From the NCBI GenBank assembly GCA_025210455.1, contig JAOARQ010000057.1, forward strand, positions 186,001 to 250,000: a DNA stretch of 64,000 nucleotides. The letters are read 5' to 3'. The notes beneath the pieces were generated by a model. The model saw only the letters and a program-made list of their open reading frames with translations. It was not told the DNA's origin and did not search any database. This document shows, piece after piece, positions 16,526 through 26,795 of the stretch (within the stretch, counting starts at the first letter, position 1; every line of letters starts with the position of its first letter). This stretch comes from Pelagimonas sp. GTDB taxonomy: Bacteria; Pseudomonadota; Alphaproteobacteria; Rhodobacterales; Rhodobacteraceae. The position numbers were made by a program, and so were the translations under genes.

Positions 16526-18085
16526 TTATTGCAGCCAGACTTCAACCCGGCGGTTCACCTGACGCCCCCATGAGGTGTCATCGCAGGCCATGGGCATGGC
16601 TTCGCCAAAGGCTTTGGTCTCGATGGTAAGCTGGCCCAGATCGGCTGTCTCGGCAGCGATTTCCACGGCCTCACGTACGGCACGGGCGCGTTTTCCAGCA
16701 ATATCCAGATTAATCGCAGCCGGGCCTTCGCCATCGGAAAAGCCCACAAAAACCAGTTTGCGCCCGTCATAGGTGCCTGCTTCTAACGCGCGGGCCAGTT
16801 GCTGCACATTGGACCGCGATTGCGCATCCAGGCGGGAGGACCCGGTTTCGAACCGGAACGAAGTGGTCAGCCGCCGCATCCCCCGCAGGGTGGTGGTCAT
16901 CTCTTTCAGGGTTTTCAGGCCTTCGACGTTTTCAGCCACCTGAATCGCATTGGCAAAGCGCGCACCCTGAAGATCAACCGGGACAGCCTCTGGGGCTTGA
17001 TCAACAAACCCCGCGCGGCGGATCACGATCTGCGCCGGGGAACTGCGGGTAAAGCTAAGAAAATCGCGTGCCAGTTTGGGCAGTCGCCGGGCTGGCAGAT
17101 ATAGAAACATTGGCGCGGTCAGGGGGTAATCTTCGGTTTTGATGCTGCGCCGGGCGGCGGTCAGGGTAAAGGCGCAACTGCCCGAGATCACCAGCGGTTT
17201 GGCGGTGCCAATCTCAGAATATGAGGCGATTCCAATGCCAAAAGGATCGCGGCCCACCGCGCGGGCCAGATCCAGATTGGTTTTGTGGCGTGTGATACCT
17301 TGGGCGATGGCCAAATTGGCAGGTTGCAGGATCTTATCCTCGAGCCCCTGCGAAAGCCCGGAAGAGGTGTCGCGCAAATGCACAGTCACCGGGGCATCCG
17401 GGCCACCCAGTTCGCGCCAGTTCACCAATTGCCCCGACAGGATCCGTGCCAGATCCACGATGGACACCGTATCAACCGGATTGTTGGCTGCCACAATCGG
17501 CACCATGGCATCCAGCGCCAGCACGCGCGACCGGTTGCGCCGTGTCAGATCACCCAGCCCTGCTTCGCGCGCCAGCTGCACCTCAGAGCTACGGATTTCA
17601 CGCAGGGCCATGACAATATCCGCCTCATCAGCCAGCAGATCGGCAAAGCCTTCGTCGGTATTGGTGACGTGAAAGTAAAACCGGCCCAGCAGCTTTTTGG
17701 AGGAAAGGTCGCGCAGCTCATATTCAAAATGGCTGTCGTCGATGGCTTTGCGTCGGGTGGAATAGCCATTGCGCAGGGCAAAGGATTCCAGCAGTGCGGG
17801 CATCAGAACCTGACCAACAGTGGCCGAGCCGGAAATCGTCACCTCGGCCACGAAATCAATCAGCGACGGGCAGCCAACACCGTCACAGGATACACCGGTG
17901 CTGTCGACCGTCAGCTCTCCATAGCGGGTCTGGATGCGGTAGAATTGCCCATCAAACCCCAAAAGGGTGCCAGAAAGTTCTATGGCCCCATCACGCGAGC
18001 GCAGTGTCACGTCTTCGGCCCAAAGCGATTGTGCCGCTGTCATAAGAAAAAGTGCGGCGAATGCCGCCGCACGCAGGACTAACAT
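16526..18085 (-). CDS. PstS-like substrate-binding protein fused to OmpA C-terminal domain
   Basis: This is a periplasmic protein of 519 residues. A signal peptide (about 1-24) is followed by a short N-terminal part with a Cys pair (SCDGVGC). A phosphate-binding-protein-like (PBP-like II) domain occupies about 85-365. The C-terminal OmpA-type peptidoglycan-binding domain (about 395-519) shows FETGSSRLDAQSR and VGFSDGEG. No ABC transporter genes are adjacent. A fused OmpA domain would fix the binding domain to the cell wall, which suggests sensing or scavenging rather than classical uptake. The ATG at 18085 was chosen over a TTG at 18088. Confidence 0.75.
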   Translation of the reverse strand: MLVLRAAAFAALFLMTAAQSLWAEDVTLRSRDGAIELSGTLLGFDGQFYRIQTRYGELTVDSTGVSCDGVGCPSLIDFVAEVTISGSATVGQVLMPALLESFALRNGYSTRRKAIDDSHFEYELRDLSSKKLLGRFYFHVTNTDEGFADLLADEADIVMALREIRSSEVQLAREAGLGDLTRRNRSRVLALDAMVPIVAANNPVDTVSIVDLARILSGQLVNWRELGGPDAPVTVHLRDTSSGLSQGLEDKILQPANLAIAQGITRHKTNLDLARAVGRDPFGIGIASYSEIGTAKPLVISGSCAFTLTAARRSIKTEDYPLTAPMFLYLPARRLPKLARDFLSFTRSSPAQIVIRRAGFVDQAPEAVPVDLQGARFANAIQVAENVEGLKTLKEMTTTLRGMRRLTTSFRFETGSSRLDAQSRSNVQQLARALEAGTYDGRKLVFVGFSDGEGPAAINLDIAGKRARAVREAVEIAAETADLGQLTIETKAFGEAMPMACDDTSWGRQVNRRVEVWLQ

Positions 18086-18106
18086 CAAAATCCACCAAAC
18101 CCGGTT

Positions 18107-19063
18107 TTAGTTGGCGGCGATTGTCAGGTCTTCCACTAGGTTTTTCAACACCAGAACATCACCAACGCTGCCGCAAGATGGAATTTCGACAGATAAGTCA
18201 CGGACCCTCAGGCTTTGATTGCCACGGATTTCAAGCGTCTGAGCTTCGACCCGATTTTCACAGTTCTGTGCGGTGACTTCTGCCTCAACCGTCATGGCGA
18301 TTGTGCCAGCTTTCTGGATGGTGCCACTTGGGAAAGAGTAAACCTCTGCATGGGCTGCGTCGGCGCTTTCTTCGCGCCCAAGCCGCATCATAAAACCGCC
18401 CATACCCAGCGCGGTTGAGGACAGGTTGCCAGATTTTCCCTGCCAGACATGGCCCTCTTCGAAATAGTCAGCGCCAAATTCACGGGCGTGCAATTGCAGA
18501 CCTGCCTGGCCTTTCCACTGCACCACAACCCGGTCGTAGAATTGCAGCGAAGGCACCTTTGCGTTGGCTGTGGCCCCGGCGCCATTGCTGAGGGTGGCAA
18601 AGAAATTTGCATCCTCCATCAGTGCCGGCACCTTGGTGGTCAGGGTACCCATCGCCGATAGCTGTTCGCTGAACATCATGCCCTGATGGTGCAGGGTGAC
18701 CCGCTCATTCGCATTGCACGGCGCTTTGAGTTGCAGTTCAACCATCGCCCCGGCCATTTCCCGTGCGGCCAGCGAAATGGTGCAATTTGCGATGTCTGGC
18801 GCGGGTGCGCTGACCGGCAGTGGTACTTCAGGTTGGGTGGCGTCGGGGGTATCAATCGACAGTGCAATTTTCGCCTGAGGTTGTGAGACCTCTGGCTGGG
18901 GCTGTGGAACGACCGCCGAGGACGTATCCTGGATCGAGGTGATATCAATCTCAGCCTGCGCGGCCTGCTGTTCAGGCGCGCCACCGTATTGCATTACATA
19001 TCCAATGGCCAGAGCGCAGCACAAAGTGGCGCCGCCCAGTCTGACACTTTTGAGATCGAACAT
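18107..19063 (-). CDS. Conserved secreted protein of unknown function beside secA
   Basis: This 318-residue protein has one N-terminal hydrophobic segment (about 9-27) and then a Pro/Gln-rich linker to about 90. The globular part holds several Cys (ANCTIS, KAPCN, QNCEN, PSCGS) that could form disulfides in the periplasm. I recognise no family motif. Relatives are sometimes labelled translocase, probably only because of the neighbouring secA. A TTAACCAT lies 25 bp before the ATG and GGAGG is close to it. Downstream, the PstS-OmpA gene follows after 21 bp, so the two probably share a transcript. Confidence 0.6.
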   Translation of the reverse strand: MFDLKSVRLGGATLCCALAIGYVMQYGGAPEQQAAQAEIDITSIQDTSSAVVPQPQPEVSQPQAKIALSIDTPDATQPEVPLPVSAPAPDIANCTISLAAREMAGAMVELQLKAPCNANERVTLHHQGMMFSEQLSAMGTLTTKVPALMEDANFFATLSNGAGATANAKVPSLQFYDRVVVQWKGQAGLQLHAREFGADYFEEGHVWQGKSGNLSSTALGMGGFMMRLGREESADAAHAEVYSFPSGTIQKAGTIAMTVEAEVTAQNCENRVEAQTLEIRGNQSLRVRDLSVEIPSCGSVGDVLVLKNLVEDLTIAAN

Positions 19064-19198
19064 CCTTGCCTCCTGTCACAAAGACCTATGGTTAATCTCG
19101 AATTGAAACATGGCGAGGATGGGGCAATCGCGTGATTTCTATGCGACTGTTTACCGATCCGGGAAAATGGCTGACGTTTGTACGCCACAGCCAGAAAA

Positions 19199-19219
19199 AA
19201 GGGGGCCAGTGGCCCCCTT
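19199..19219 (-). terminator. secA terminator
   Basis: 9-bp stem AAGGGGGCC / GGCCCCCTT with a 3-nt loop, followed on the minus strand by TTTTTTC. It lies 25 bp after the secA stop. Confidence 0.85.
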
Positions 19220-19243
19220 GCTGATTTGGTATGGGTTTCGAGT

Positions 19244-21934
19244 TCACACAAGGCTGCCGTGGCAGTGTTTGAACTTTTTGCCTGAGCCACAGGGGCAGGG
19301 ATCATTGCGGCCCGGATTGCCCCAGGTTGACGGATCATCATCAACAAAGCCCGCGATCAGAGGTTCGGGCTTGGGGCCTTCTTCTTCGGGCTGTGCAGCG
19401 GCCTGCGTGGCCTGTTGCTGGGCGACCATTTCGGCCATCATCGCCTGCTGTTCTTCCTCGGTCATTGGACGCATGCGCGACAGCTGGGTTGTCACATCTT
19501 CACGCAGCGTATCCAGCAGGTTTTCGAACAGCTGGAAGGCTTCGTTCTTGTATTCGTTCAGAGGATCCCGCTGCGCGTAGCCACGGAAGGCCACAACCGA
19601 ACGCAGGTGTTCCAGCGTCAGCAGGTGTTCGCGCCACTTGCTGTCGATGCTTTGCAGCAACACCTGTTTTTCGATCTGGTGCATGGTGTCATCGCCAAAG
19701 ATCTCAGCCTTTTCAGCCATCATCTTATCGGTAGCCTCTTCCAGACGTTCGCGGATCACATCCTGATCCACACCATCTTCTTCGGCCCAGCCCATTACTG
19801 GCAGATCCACACCCAGCTTTTCAATGACAGCAGCATAAAGCCCCTGCATATCCCATTGTTCGGCATAGGCCTTTGGCGGCGCATAGGTATCGACCAGCTC
19901 GTCGATGACCTCATGGCGCATGTCCTGCACGATTTCGGCCTGATCCTCGGCCTCCATGATTTCGCGGCGCTGGCTAAAGATCACCTTGCGCTGGTCGTTC
20001 ATTACATCGTCGAACTTCAGCAGTTGCTTGCGCACATCAAAGTTGCGACCTTCGACCTTGGCCTGCGCACGTTCCAGCGATTTGTTCACCCAGGGGTGAA
20101 TGATCGCCTCGCCTTCTTTCATACCCAGTTTGCTGAGAACCGCATCCAGACGTTCCGAGCCAAAGATCCGCATCAGATCGTCATCCAGCGACAGGAAGAA
20201 CGAGCTGCGGCCCGGATCCCCCTGACGGCCAGAGCGGCCGCGCAGCTGGTTGTCGATGCGGCGGCTTTCGTGGCGTTCGGTCGCAAGAACATACAGCCCG
20301 CCTGCATCCTTGACGGCCTGTTCATCGGCGCCATGGGCCGCTTCGATCTGTTCGCGAATAGCGGTGTGGTCGCCTTCGGGATCAGCTTCGATGGCTTCCA
20401 TGAACTTGAATTCGACGTTACCGCCCAGTTTGATGTCGGTGCCGCGGCCCGCCATGTTGGTGGCGATGGTCACCGCGCCCAGTTTGCCGGCATCAGCAAC
20501 AATCTGCGCCTCTTGTTCGTGCTGGCGTGCGTTCAGAACATTATGCGGCAGCTCGGCCTGGGTCAGCAACTGGCTGAGCATCTCGGATTTTTCAATCGAG
20601 GTGGTGCCGACCAGCACGGGCTGGCCTTTTTCATGCGCCTGTTTGATCTCATCCACGATGGCGTTGAACTTTTCCTGCGCTGTGCGATAGACCTTATCAT
20701 CTTCGTCAATACGCGCGACGGGGCGGTTGGTGGGCACTTCGACAACGCCCAGACCGTAGATTTCCGCAAATTCTTCTGCCTCGGTCGCGGCGGTGCCGGT
20801 CATGCCGCCCAGCTTGTCATACAGGCGGAAGTAGTTCTGGAAGGTCACGCTGGCCAGCGTCACGTTTTCCGGCTGGATATTGCAGTTTTCCTTGGCTTCA
20901 ATCGCCTGATGCAGCCCTTCTGACATGCGGCGGCCTGGCATCATGCGCCCGGTGAATTCGTCGATCAGGATCACATCGCCGCCCCGGACAATGTAATCTT
21001 TGTCACGTTGGAACAATTTATGCGCGCGCAAACCCTGATTAACGTGGTGCACCACGGTTGTGCTTTCCGGGTCATACAGCGATTGGCCATCTGGCAGCAG
21101 ACCGCGGGCCTGCAGCTGTTCTTCCAGGAATTCGTTGCCTTCATCGGTGAAGGTCACGTTTTTGGTTTTCTCATCCACCGTATAGTGATCGTCCTGCAGA
21201 TCAGGGATCAGCCGGTCAATCGCCACATAAAGATCACTGCGGTCCTGTGCCGGGCCTGAAATGATCAGCGGGGTCCGCGCTTCGTCGATCAGGATGCTGT
21301 CCACTTCGTCGACAATGGCGAAATAGTGGTCACGCTGATGGATCTGCGCCAGATCCGAGCGCATGTTGTCGCGCAGGTAATCAAAGCCCAGTTCGTTGTT
21401 GGTCGAATAGGTGATATCCGCCGCATAGGCCGCCTGCTTTTCGGTCTCGTCCTGACGGGGGTAGACCACACCGGTGCTAAGCCCCAGCGCGGTATAAACC
21501 TTGCTCATCCATTCGGCGTCACGTTTGGCAAGATAGTCATTCACCGTAACCACATGCACGCCGCGCCCGGTCAGGGCGTTCAGATAGGCGGCAAAGGTGG
21601 CCATGAGGGTCTTGCCCTCACCGGTTTTCATTTCCGAGATGTTGCCCTGATGCAGGAAAATCCCGCCCATCAGCTGCACATCAAAGGCGCGCAGGCCCAG
21701 GGCGCGCTTTGCGGCCTCGCGGCAGTTGGCAAAGGCTTCTGGCAGCAGATCGTCCAGAGTTTCGCCTTTGCCCAGCCGGGCCTTGAAATCTTCGGTCTTG
21801 GCAATCAGCCCCGCATCGTCGAGTTTTTCGAACTCTGGCTCGAGCGCGTTGATTTTTTCGACCAAGGGGCGTGTGGCCTTGATCTTGCGGTCATTGGGGG
21901 TGCCAAATACCTTCCGCGCGAGCTTTCCGAGCAT
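19244..21934 (-). CDS. secA: Preprotein translocase ATPase SecA
   Basis: SecA is the motor that pushes unfolded preproteins through SecYEG. The 896-residue protein has Walker A in [11 protein letters not shown], Walker B/DEAD-type IVDEVDS, and helicase motif VI in [13 protein letters not shown]. The C-terminal zinc-binding motif is [14 protein letters not shown], which contacts SecB and phospholipid. Length and order are normal. It is divergent from the PPIase gene and ends with its own terminator. Confidence 0.97.
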   Translation of the reverse strand: MLGKLARKVFGTPNDRKIKATRPLVEKINALEPEFEKLDDAGLIAKTEDFKARLGKGETLDDLLPEAFANCREAAKRALGLRAFDVQLMGGIFLHQGNISEMKTGEGKTLMATFAAYLNALTGRGVHVVTVNDYLAKRDAEWMSKVYTALGLSTGVVYPRQDETEKQAAYAADITYSTNNELGFDYLRDNMRSDLAQIHQRDHYFAIVDEVDSILIDEARTPLIISGPAQDRSDLYVAIDRLIPDLQDDHYTVDEKTKNVTFTDEGNEFLEEQLQARGLLPDGQSLYDPESTTVVHHVNQGLRAHKLFQRDKDYIVRGGDVILIDEFTGRMMPGRRMSEGLHQAIEAKENCNIQPENVTLASVTFQNYFRLYDKLGGMTGTAATEAEEFAEIYGLGVVEVPTNRPVARIDEDDKVYRTAQEKFNAIVDEIKQAHEKGQPVLVGTTSIEKSEMLSQLLTQAELPHNVLNARQHEQEAQIVADAGKLGAVTIATNMAGRGTDIKLGGNVEFKFMEAIEADPEGDHTAIREQIEAAHGADEQAVKDAGGLYVLATERHESRRIDNQLRGRSGRQGDPGRSSFFLSLDDDLMRIFGSERLDAVLSKLGMKEGEAIIHPWVNKSLERAQAKVEGRNFDVRKQLLKFDDVMNDQRKVIFSQRREIMEAEDQAEIVQDMRHEVIDELVDTYAPPKAYAEQWDMQGLYAAVIEKLGVDLPVMGWAEEDGVDQDVIRERLEEATDKMMAEKAEIFGDDTMHQIEKQVLLQSIDSKWREHLLTLEHLRSVVAFRGYAQRDPLNEYKNEAFQLFENLLDTLREDVTTQLSRMRPMTEEEQQAMMAEMVAQQQATQAAAQPEEEGPKPEPLIAGFVDDDPSTWGNPGRNDPCPCGSGKKFKHCHGSLV

Positions 21935-22106
21935 GGTCTAATTTCCACCTGTTCTCATATTCATATGCGGCAACGGCTTGCCCGCTTCGAATACAGCCCA
22001 TATTAAACAGGGAAACGACCAGCCTCAGTGCCACAGCGGATGTAAGGGGCGGGTGGATCAGTGTCAACGCCGCCCATGCTGCGGCCCTGTCTCGAAGGAC
22101 AAACCG

Positions 22107-22955
22107 ATGCCAAAATCCCTCATGAAAATGGCAGTGACTGCCTTGGCCCTTGCGACCGCCGCGCCTGTATTTGCGCAGGAAATGGCGATAGACAGGGTTG
22201 TCGCGACAGTGAATGGCACCGAGATCACGCTGGGTCACATGTTGTTGGTGCGCGCGGCATTGCCCGAACAATACCAGCAATTGCCCAACGAAGCACTTTG
22301 GGATGGTATTCTGGAACAGCTGGTCCAGCAGGAAGTTCTGGCACAGTCGCCCGAAGCCGAGGAAACCAAGCGCTATATGCTGGCCATCCAGAACGAACGC
22401 CGCGCGCTGCTGGCCTCTGAGGTGATCAGCACCACCGCTGCAGATGCCGCAACCGAAGAGGCCATTCAGAGGGCCTATAATGCGGAATATGCCAGTGCTG
22501 ATGAAGGCAAGGAATTTAACGCTTCGCATATTTTGTCTGAAACAGAGGCGGAATCTCAGGCCATCTACAACGAGGTAAGCGGCGGCGCGGATTTCTCGGA
22601 AACCGCCCGGACAAAATCCACCGGCCCATCAGGGGCAAATGGCGGATCGCTGGGCTGGTTTAGTGCGGGTATGATGGTGGAAGACTTCCAGAAAGCTGTC
22701 GAAGCCATGCAGCCGGGGGATATCTCGGGCCCGATCAAAACCCAGTTTGGCTGGCATGTGATCAAATTGAACGAGATTCGCGTCAAAGAAGCACCCAAGC
22801 TGGAAGATGTGCGCGAACAGCTGCTGGCGCAGATCCAGCAGGATGCGGTTCAGGCACGGATTGATCAGCTGGTCTCTATGGCGGAAATCACCCGTGTGGG
22901 TTCGGCCGTGGCGGATACAAGCCTGCTGTCGCAATTCGAATTGCTGGAGAAGTAA
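22107..22955 (+). CDS. Parvulin-type peptidylprolyl isomerase, periplasmic
   Basis: This is a 282-residue exported folding factor. The signal peptide covers about residues 1-22 (ending PVFAQ). A helical chaperone-like N-terminal part is followed by a parvulin domain at about 135-225 with ASHILSETE, GSLGWFSAGMM and FGWHVIKLNE. I chose the ATG at 22107, with GAAGGAC upstream. The stop codon is immediately followed by the argJ ATG, indicating co-translation. Its position divergent from secA suits a role in folding newly secreted proteins. Confidence 0.88.
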   Translation: MPKSLMKMAVTALALATAAPVFAQEMAIDRVVATVNGTEITLGHMLLVRAALPEQYQQLPNEALWDGILEQLVQQEVLAQSPEAEETKRYMLAIQNERRALLASEVISTTAADAATEEAIQRAYNAEYASADEGKEFNASHILSETEAESQAIYNEVSGGADFSETARTKSTGPSGANGGSLGWFSAGMMVEDFQKAVEAMQPGDISGPIKTQFGWHVIKLNEIRVKEAPKLEDVREQLLAQIQQDAVQARIDQLVSMAEITRVGSAVADTSLLSQFELLEK

Positions 22956-24176
22956 ATGTCATTGCCGCGTTCTCCGCTTGCGCCCGAAGCTTTTCCCGAT
23001 CTGCCCGAAATCGCTGGTGTGCGGTTCGCTGCTGTTGAGGCGGGCATCAAATATCAGGGTCGTTATGATGTGATGCTGGCTGTTCTTGAGCCGGGGTCCA
23101 CCATGGCCGGGGTCTTTACCCGGTCAGCCACCCGTTCGGCCAATGTTCTGGACTGTCAGGAAAAGATAGGCGCTGACAGCGAACAAGGCGCGGCGATTAT
23201 CGTGAATTCGGGCAACTCCAACGCCTTTACGGGCCGCGCCGGCGAAGGATCCGTTGCTGCGATTTGCGAAGCCGTTGCCGCCGCCACCGACCTGCCTGCG
23301 GCGCGCGTCTTCACCAGCTCAACCGGGGTGATTGGCGAACGCCTGCCACATGATCGCATTACCTCAAAGGTGGCGGCTCTGGTCGAGGGGCTGAAAACTG
23401 ACAGCATCGAGGCCGCCGCGCAGGCGATCATGACCACAGATACCTTTGCCAAAGGTGCCTCTGCGACGGTGATGGTGGATGGGACACCTGTTAAAATCGC
23501 GGGTATCGCCAAAGGATCTGGCATGATTGCGCCTGATATGGCCACCATGCTGGTTTACATCTTTACCGATGCAAATATCGCCCGCGCAGATCTGCAGGCG
23601 ATGGTCAGCGATGTGACCAACCGCACGTTCAACAACATCACGGTTGATAGCGATACCTCAACATCGGATACGCTGCTCATGGGGGCCACCGGGGCCTCGG
23701 GCGTGGATGTGACTGGTGATCAGGATTTTGCAGATGCGGTGCATCAGGTGTTTCTGGATCTTGCGCATCAGGTTGTCCGCGATGGCGAAGGGGCGTCGAA
23801 ATTTGTGACCGTCACTGTTGAAGGCGCTGCCAGCGATGCAGATGCGCGCACCCATGCACTGGCGATTGCCAATTCTCCGCTGGTGAAAACCGCTGTTGCG
23901 GGCGAAGATCCAAACTGGGGCCGTGTGGTCATGGCCATCGGCAAATCCGGTGCCGCCGCTGATCGCGATCTGCTGAGCATTCGCTTTGGTGATGTGCTGG
24001 TGGCGGAAAAGGGCTGGGTGGCCGAAAGCTACCGCGAAGAAGATGGTACGGCGCATATGAAAAACCCCGAGATAACCATAACGGTGGATATTGGTCTGGG
24101 GCAGGGGCGTGCCACTGTTTGGACATGTGACCTGACCCACGCTTATATTTCGATCAATGCGGACTACCGTTCCTGA
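22956..24176 (+). CDS. argJ: Bifunctional ornithine acetyltransferase / N-acetylglutamate synthase
   Basis: ArgJ transfers the acetyl group from N-acetylornithine to glutamate and can also acetylate glutamate from acetyl-CoA, driving the cyclic arginine pathway. The 406-residue precursor cleaves itself before the Thr of the APDMATML motif to make alpha and beta chains. Blocks KGSGMIAPDM and FNNITVDSDTSTSDT are typical. The ATG directly abuts the stop codon of the PPIase gene. Whether it is mono- or bifunctional cannot be read from sequence alone. Confidence 0.93.
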   Translation: MSLPRSPLAPEAFPDLPEIAGVRFAAVEAGIKYQGRYDVMLAVLEPGSTMAGVFTRSATRSANVLDCQEKIGADSEQGAAIIVNSGNSNAFTGRAGEGSVAAICEAVAAATDLPAARVFTSSTGVIGERLPHDRITSKVAALVEGLKTDSIEAAAQAIMTTDTFAKGASATVMVDGTPVKIAGIAKGSGMIAPDMATMLVYIFTDANIARADLQAMVSDVTNRTFNNITVDSDTSTSDTLLMGATGASGVDVTGDQDFADAVHQVFLDLAHQVVRDGEGASKFVTVTVEGAASDADARTHALAIANSPLVKTAVAGEDPNWGRVVMAIGKSGAAADRDLLSIRFGDVLVAEKGWVAESYREEDGTAHMKNPEITITVDIGLGQGRATVWTCDLTHAYISINADYRS

Positions 24177-24207
24177 TCTTGATCTTAGCAAGTCAATTCT
24201 AGTGAGC

Positions 24208-24227
24208 GCGAGGGGCTTGCCCCTCGC
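24208..24227 (+). terminator. GC-rich hairpin between argJ and mutT
   Basis: Stem GCGAGGGG / CCCCTCGC with a short CTTG loop. There is no T-tract, so it may act as a weak or Rho-assisted terminator or as an RNA-stabilising hairpin. Confidence 0.35.
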
Positions 24228-24254
24228 AACCGACCTATCCGCAAGGCGCATCAT

Positions 24255-24653
24255 ATGAAAACTGTTCTTGTCTCTGCCGTTGCTCTGATTGATCGCGACG
24301 GTCGCGTGCTGCTGGCGCAACGGCCCGAAGGGAAGTCCATGGCGGGTCTGTGGGAGTTTCCCGGCGGTAAGATCGAGCCGGGCGAGACCCCGGAGGTAGC
24401 GCTGATCCGCGAGTTGCAGGAAGAGCTGGGCATTGATACCTGGGCCAGCTGCCTGGCGCCTTTGACTTTTGCGTCGCACAGCTATGAAGATTTTCACCTG
24501 CTCATGCCGCTATTCGCCTGCCGCAAATGGGAAGGTACACCGATTGCGCGTGAAGGGCAGACATTGAAGTGGGTGGCTGCCAACAAGCTGCGCGACTATC
24601 CCATGCCGCCTGCGGATGTGCCTTTGATCCCGATCCTGCGCGACTGGCTTTGA
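24255..24653 (+). CDS. mutT: 8-oxo-dGTP pyrophosphohydrolase MutT (Nudix)
   Basis: MutT hydrolyses oxidised purine nucleoside triphosphates and so prevents A:T to C:G transversions. The 132-residue protein carries a complete Nudix box, starting GGKIEPGETPEVALIREL and ending EELGI, with all Gly, Glu and Arg positions filled. The C-terminal WVAANKLRDYPMPPAD is typical of MutT. It lies 78 bp after argJ in the same direction. Confidence 0.88.
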   Translation: MKTVLVSAVALIDRDGRVLLAQRPEGKSMAGLWEFPGGKIEPGETPEVALIRELQEELGIDTWASCLAPLTFASHSYEDFHLLMPLFACRKWEGTPIAREGQTLKWVAANKLRDYPMPPADVPLIPILRDWL

Positions 24654-24683
24654 CGCTCTTCAAGCCCTGACGGGCTTTCCTCG

Positions 24684-25610
24684 CTAGATCTGCACAATAG
24701 ATATGATGGCGCTGACCGTCAGCACGCTGAAGGTGGTGGAAATCAGGATCGCCGCCGACACACGCTGCGGGGCCACGCCATAGTGTTGGGCAAGAATAAA
24801 CACATTCCCCGCAACCGGCAGGGCCGCCGCCGAGACTGCGACCGAGGCGCGGTAGGCGTCAATCGGGAAGACATAGTAAACCGCCAGCGCCACAAACAGC
24901 GGATGCAGGATCAGCTTGGCAAAGCTCAGCCAGCCCGAGACCGCCAGTCTTTCTGCTGACTTTGTTGCCAGTGAGGCGCCAATGGCAAATAGCGCCCCTG
25001 GGGTTGCTGCGCCGCCCAATGTCTCCAGAAAAGAGTTCACTGGCTGCGGAATGCCAAACCCGCTGGCAGAAATGCCCAGACCCACTGAAATGGAAACGAT
25101 CATCGGGTTTTTCAAAAGCCCCATGGGCACGGATTTGAACGCGGCCAACCGGCCTTTTTGTGACCGGGAGGATGTGACCAGAATGGTCAACAGCGATGAA
25201 AACACCACCAGATCAATGGTCAGGATCAGGATAATCGGGCCAATGGCCTGCTGCCCCAGCAACAACGCCAGCATGGGCACGCCCAGAAAGCCGGTATTGC
25301 CGATGGCGGCGGTCTGGGCTTCGACGGCGGCGGTTGGAATATCCATACCTCTGAAGAAAGCCACCCCCATCGCGATGCCATAAACAAAGGCTGTCCCCCA
25401 AAGATAGGCGGCGGCCAGCTCGGGTTCGAAGATCTCGTTAAAGCTCAGGTTCGCAGAAAACCGCAGCAGCATGGCGGACAGGGCAAAGTAAAAGACAAAC
25501 TTTGTCAGATGCGCGGTGGCCTCTTCTGGAAAAAAACGACTGCGGGCCGCGCCATATCCCAGCGCGATCAATCCGAAAAAAGGCAGTGTTTTAAGCAAGA
25601 CGTCCAGCAT
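24684..25610 (-). CDS. AEC-family (auxin efflux carrier-like) transporter
   Basis: This is a 308-residue membrane protein with about ten helices in the two-half arrangement of the AEC family, which exports organic anions such as malate or malonate in some bacteria. The middle segment NTGFLGVPMLALLLG is a typical family block. Substrate unknown. A long inverted repeat (25629-25679) lies 19 bp upstream of the start and could be an operator or the terminator of the preceding EamA gene. Confidence 0.85.
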   Translation of the reverse strand: MLDVLLKTLPFFGLIALGYGAARSRFFPEEATAHLTKFVFYFALSAMLLRFSANLSFNEIFEPELAAAYLWGTAFVYGIAMGVAFFRGMDIPTAAVEAQTAAIGNTGFLGVPMLALLLGQQAIGPIILILTIDLVVFSSLLTILVTSSRSQKGRLAAFKSVPMGLLKNPMIVSISVGLGISASGFGIPQPVNSFLETLGGAATPGALFAIGASLATKSAERLAVSGWLSFAKLILHPLFVALAVYYVFPIDAYRASVAVSAAALPVAGNVFILAQHYGVAPQRVSAAILISTTFSVLTVSAIISIVQI

Positions 25611-25628
25611 GGGCCCTGAGTAGCATGC

Positions 25629-25679
25629 TCTTGTGTCAGGTCAATCCAGCATCCGCATGGCGGTTGATCTGACACAAGA
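25629..25679. repeat. Long inverted repeat between EamA and AEC transporter genes
   Basis: Arms TCTTGTGTCAGGTCAA (25629-25644) and TTGATCTGACACAAGA (25664-25679) pair over 16 bp with one G-U, around a 19-nt spacer. No T-tract follows on either strand. The sequence could be an operator for the AEC gene or a stable RNA hairpin. Confidence 0.6.
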
Positions 25680-25688
25680 TCATGGGCG

Positions 25689-26660
25689 TTACCGGCGCCC
25701 CCAGCGGCTGCGCCGCCCCGGTTGTGGGCTGGATTTGCTTTGTTCGCGCAAAAAGACAAACAGCCCCGCCCCGATGATCAGCGCGCAGCCAACCCATGTG
25801 GCCTGTGTCGGCCATTCGCCAAACACCAGCCAGCCCCATAAAATCGCCAGCGGCAGGCCCACATATTCAAACGGGGCAACGGTCGCGGCATTGGCCAGCC
25901 GATAGGCGGCTGTCAGGCAATAGCCGATCACCCCCGAACAGACCCCCAACCCGATAAAGACCGGCCAGTCCCCGGCGGGCGGCACTGTCCAGGCACGGAA
26001 CATGAAGATCATGCTTTCATTGGTCTGCCCTTCGGCAAAGCGCCCATCCCCGGCAACAAGGAAGAAAATCAGCGAAACAACCAGAAAGGTCGATTGCATG
26101 TAAACTGCCATGGCGGATGCAGCGCTGCTGACCCCCAGTTTGCGGGTCATGACCTGCATGCTGGCGTAAAAGGCGGCTGAGACAACCGGCAAGAGCATGA
26201 CCACACGCGACACCTGAGTATCGCTGTTCCACGGCTGCTGCATGATCACAACGCCAGCCAGCCCGATCAGCACCGCAAAGATCCGCAGAGGGCCAACTTT
26301 TTCGCCCAGAAAGGGGATCGACATGAGTGTAATGAACAAAGGCGCCACAAAGAACAGCGCCGTCACCTGCCCAAGTGGCATGACAGCCATGGCGGCATAG
26401 TAAAACAGGTTGGCCGCCACCACCATCAAGCCACGCAATGCGTGCAGAACCGGGGTTTTGGTGCGCAGGATCTTCAGCCCGCCTTCGAAGTAGACAAAGG
26501 TAAAGGTAAAACACAGCCCGATCACCGAGCGGGTAAAGATCATCTGATGCAGCGGATAGCCATCAGAAAGGTATTTGATCAGCAGGTCATTGACGGAAAT
26601 CGCAAGGGTGCCAACCAGAATAAAAAGAATGCCAAGTGCCGGTTTGTTCAAAGTTTCCAT
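25689..26660 (-). CDS. EamA/DMT-family transporter
   Basis: This 323-residue membrane protein has ten hydrophobic segments and two EamA domains (about residues 8-140 and 155-290). It ends in a short Arg-rich cytoplasmic tail ([10 protein letters not shown]). I chose the ATG at 26660 ([10 protein letters not shown]); the upstream open frame is not membrane-like. Substrate unknown. It is divergent from the ABC exporter genes with about 135 bp between. Confidence 0.82.
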   Translation of the reverse strand: METLNKPALGILFILVGTLAISVNDLLIKYLSDGYPLHQMIFTRSVIGLCFTFTFVYFEGGLKILRTKTPVLHALRGLMVVAANLFYYAAMAVMPLGQVTALFFVAPLFITLMSIPFLGEKVGPLRIFAVLIGLAGVVIMQQPWNSDTQVSRVVMLLPVVSAAFYASMQVMTRKLGVSSAASAMAVYMQSTFLVVSLIFFLVAGDGRFAEGQTNESMIFMFRAWTVPPAGDWPVFIGLGVCSGVIGYCLTAAYRLANAATVAPFEYVGLPLAILWGWLVFGEWPTQATWVGCALIIGAGLFVFLREQSKSSPQPGRRSRWGRR

Positions 26661-26795
26661 AGGCCTGCGGTATTCGATGATGACACTGTGATCTCTCCTG
26701 TTTGCGACATGCATGTCGCCTGTGCAGGAATGTTGAATTGTCATTTGAAAATGTTTGCGCCACCTATGGCCCATGCAGCTGCAGGAGGGCCTTTT

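Noticed and set aside
19415-20923. 502-residue plus-strand frame inside secA
   Set aside because: Antisense shadow of secA; His/Leu/Phe-rich composition and no recognisable domain.
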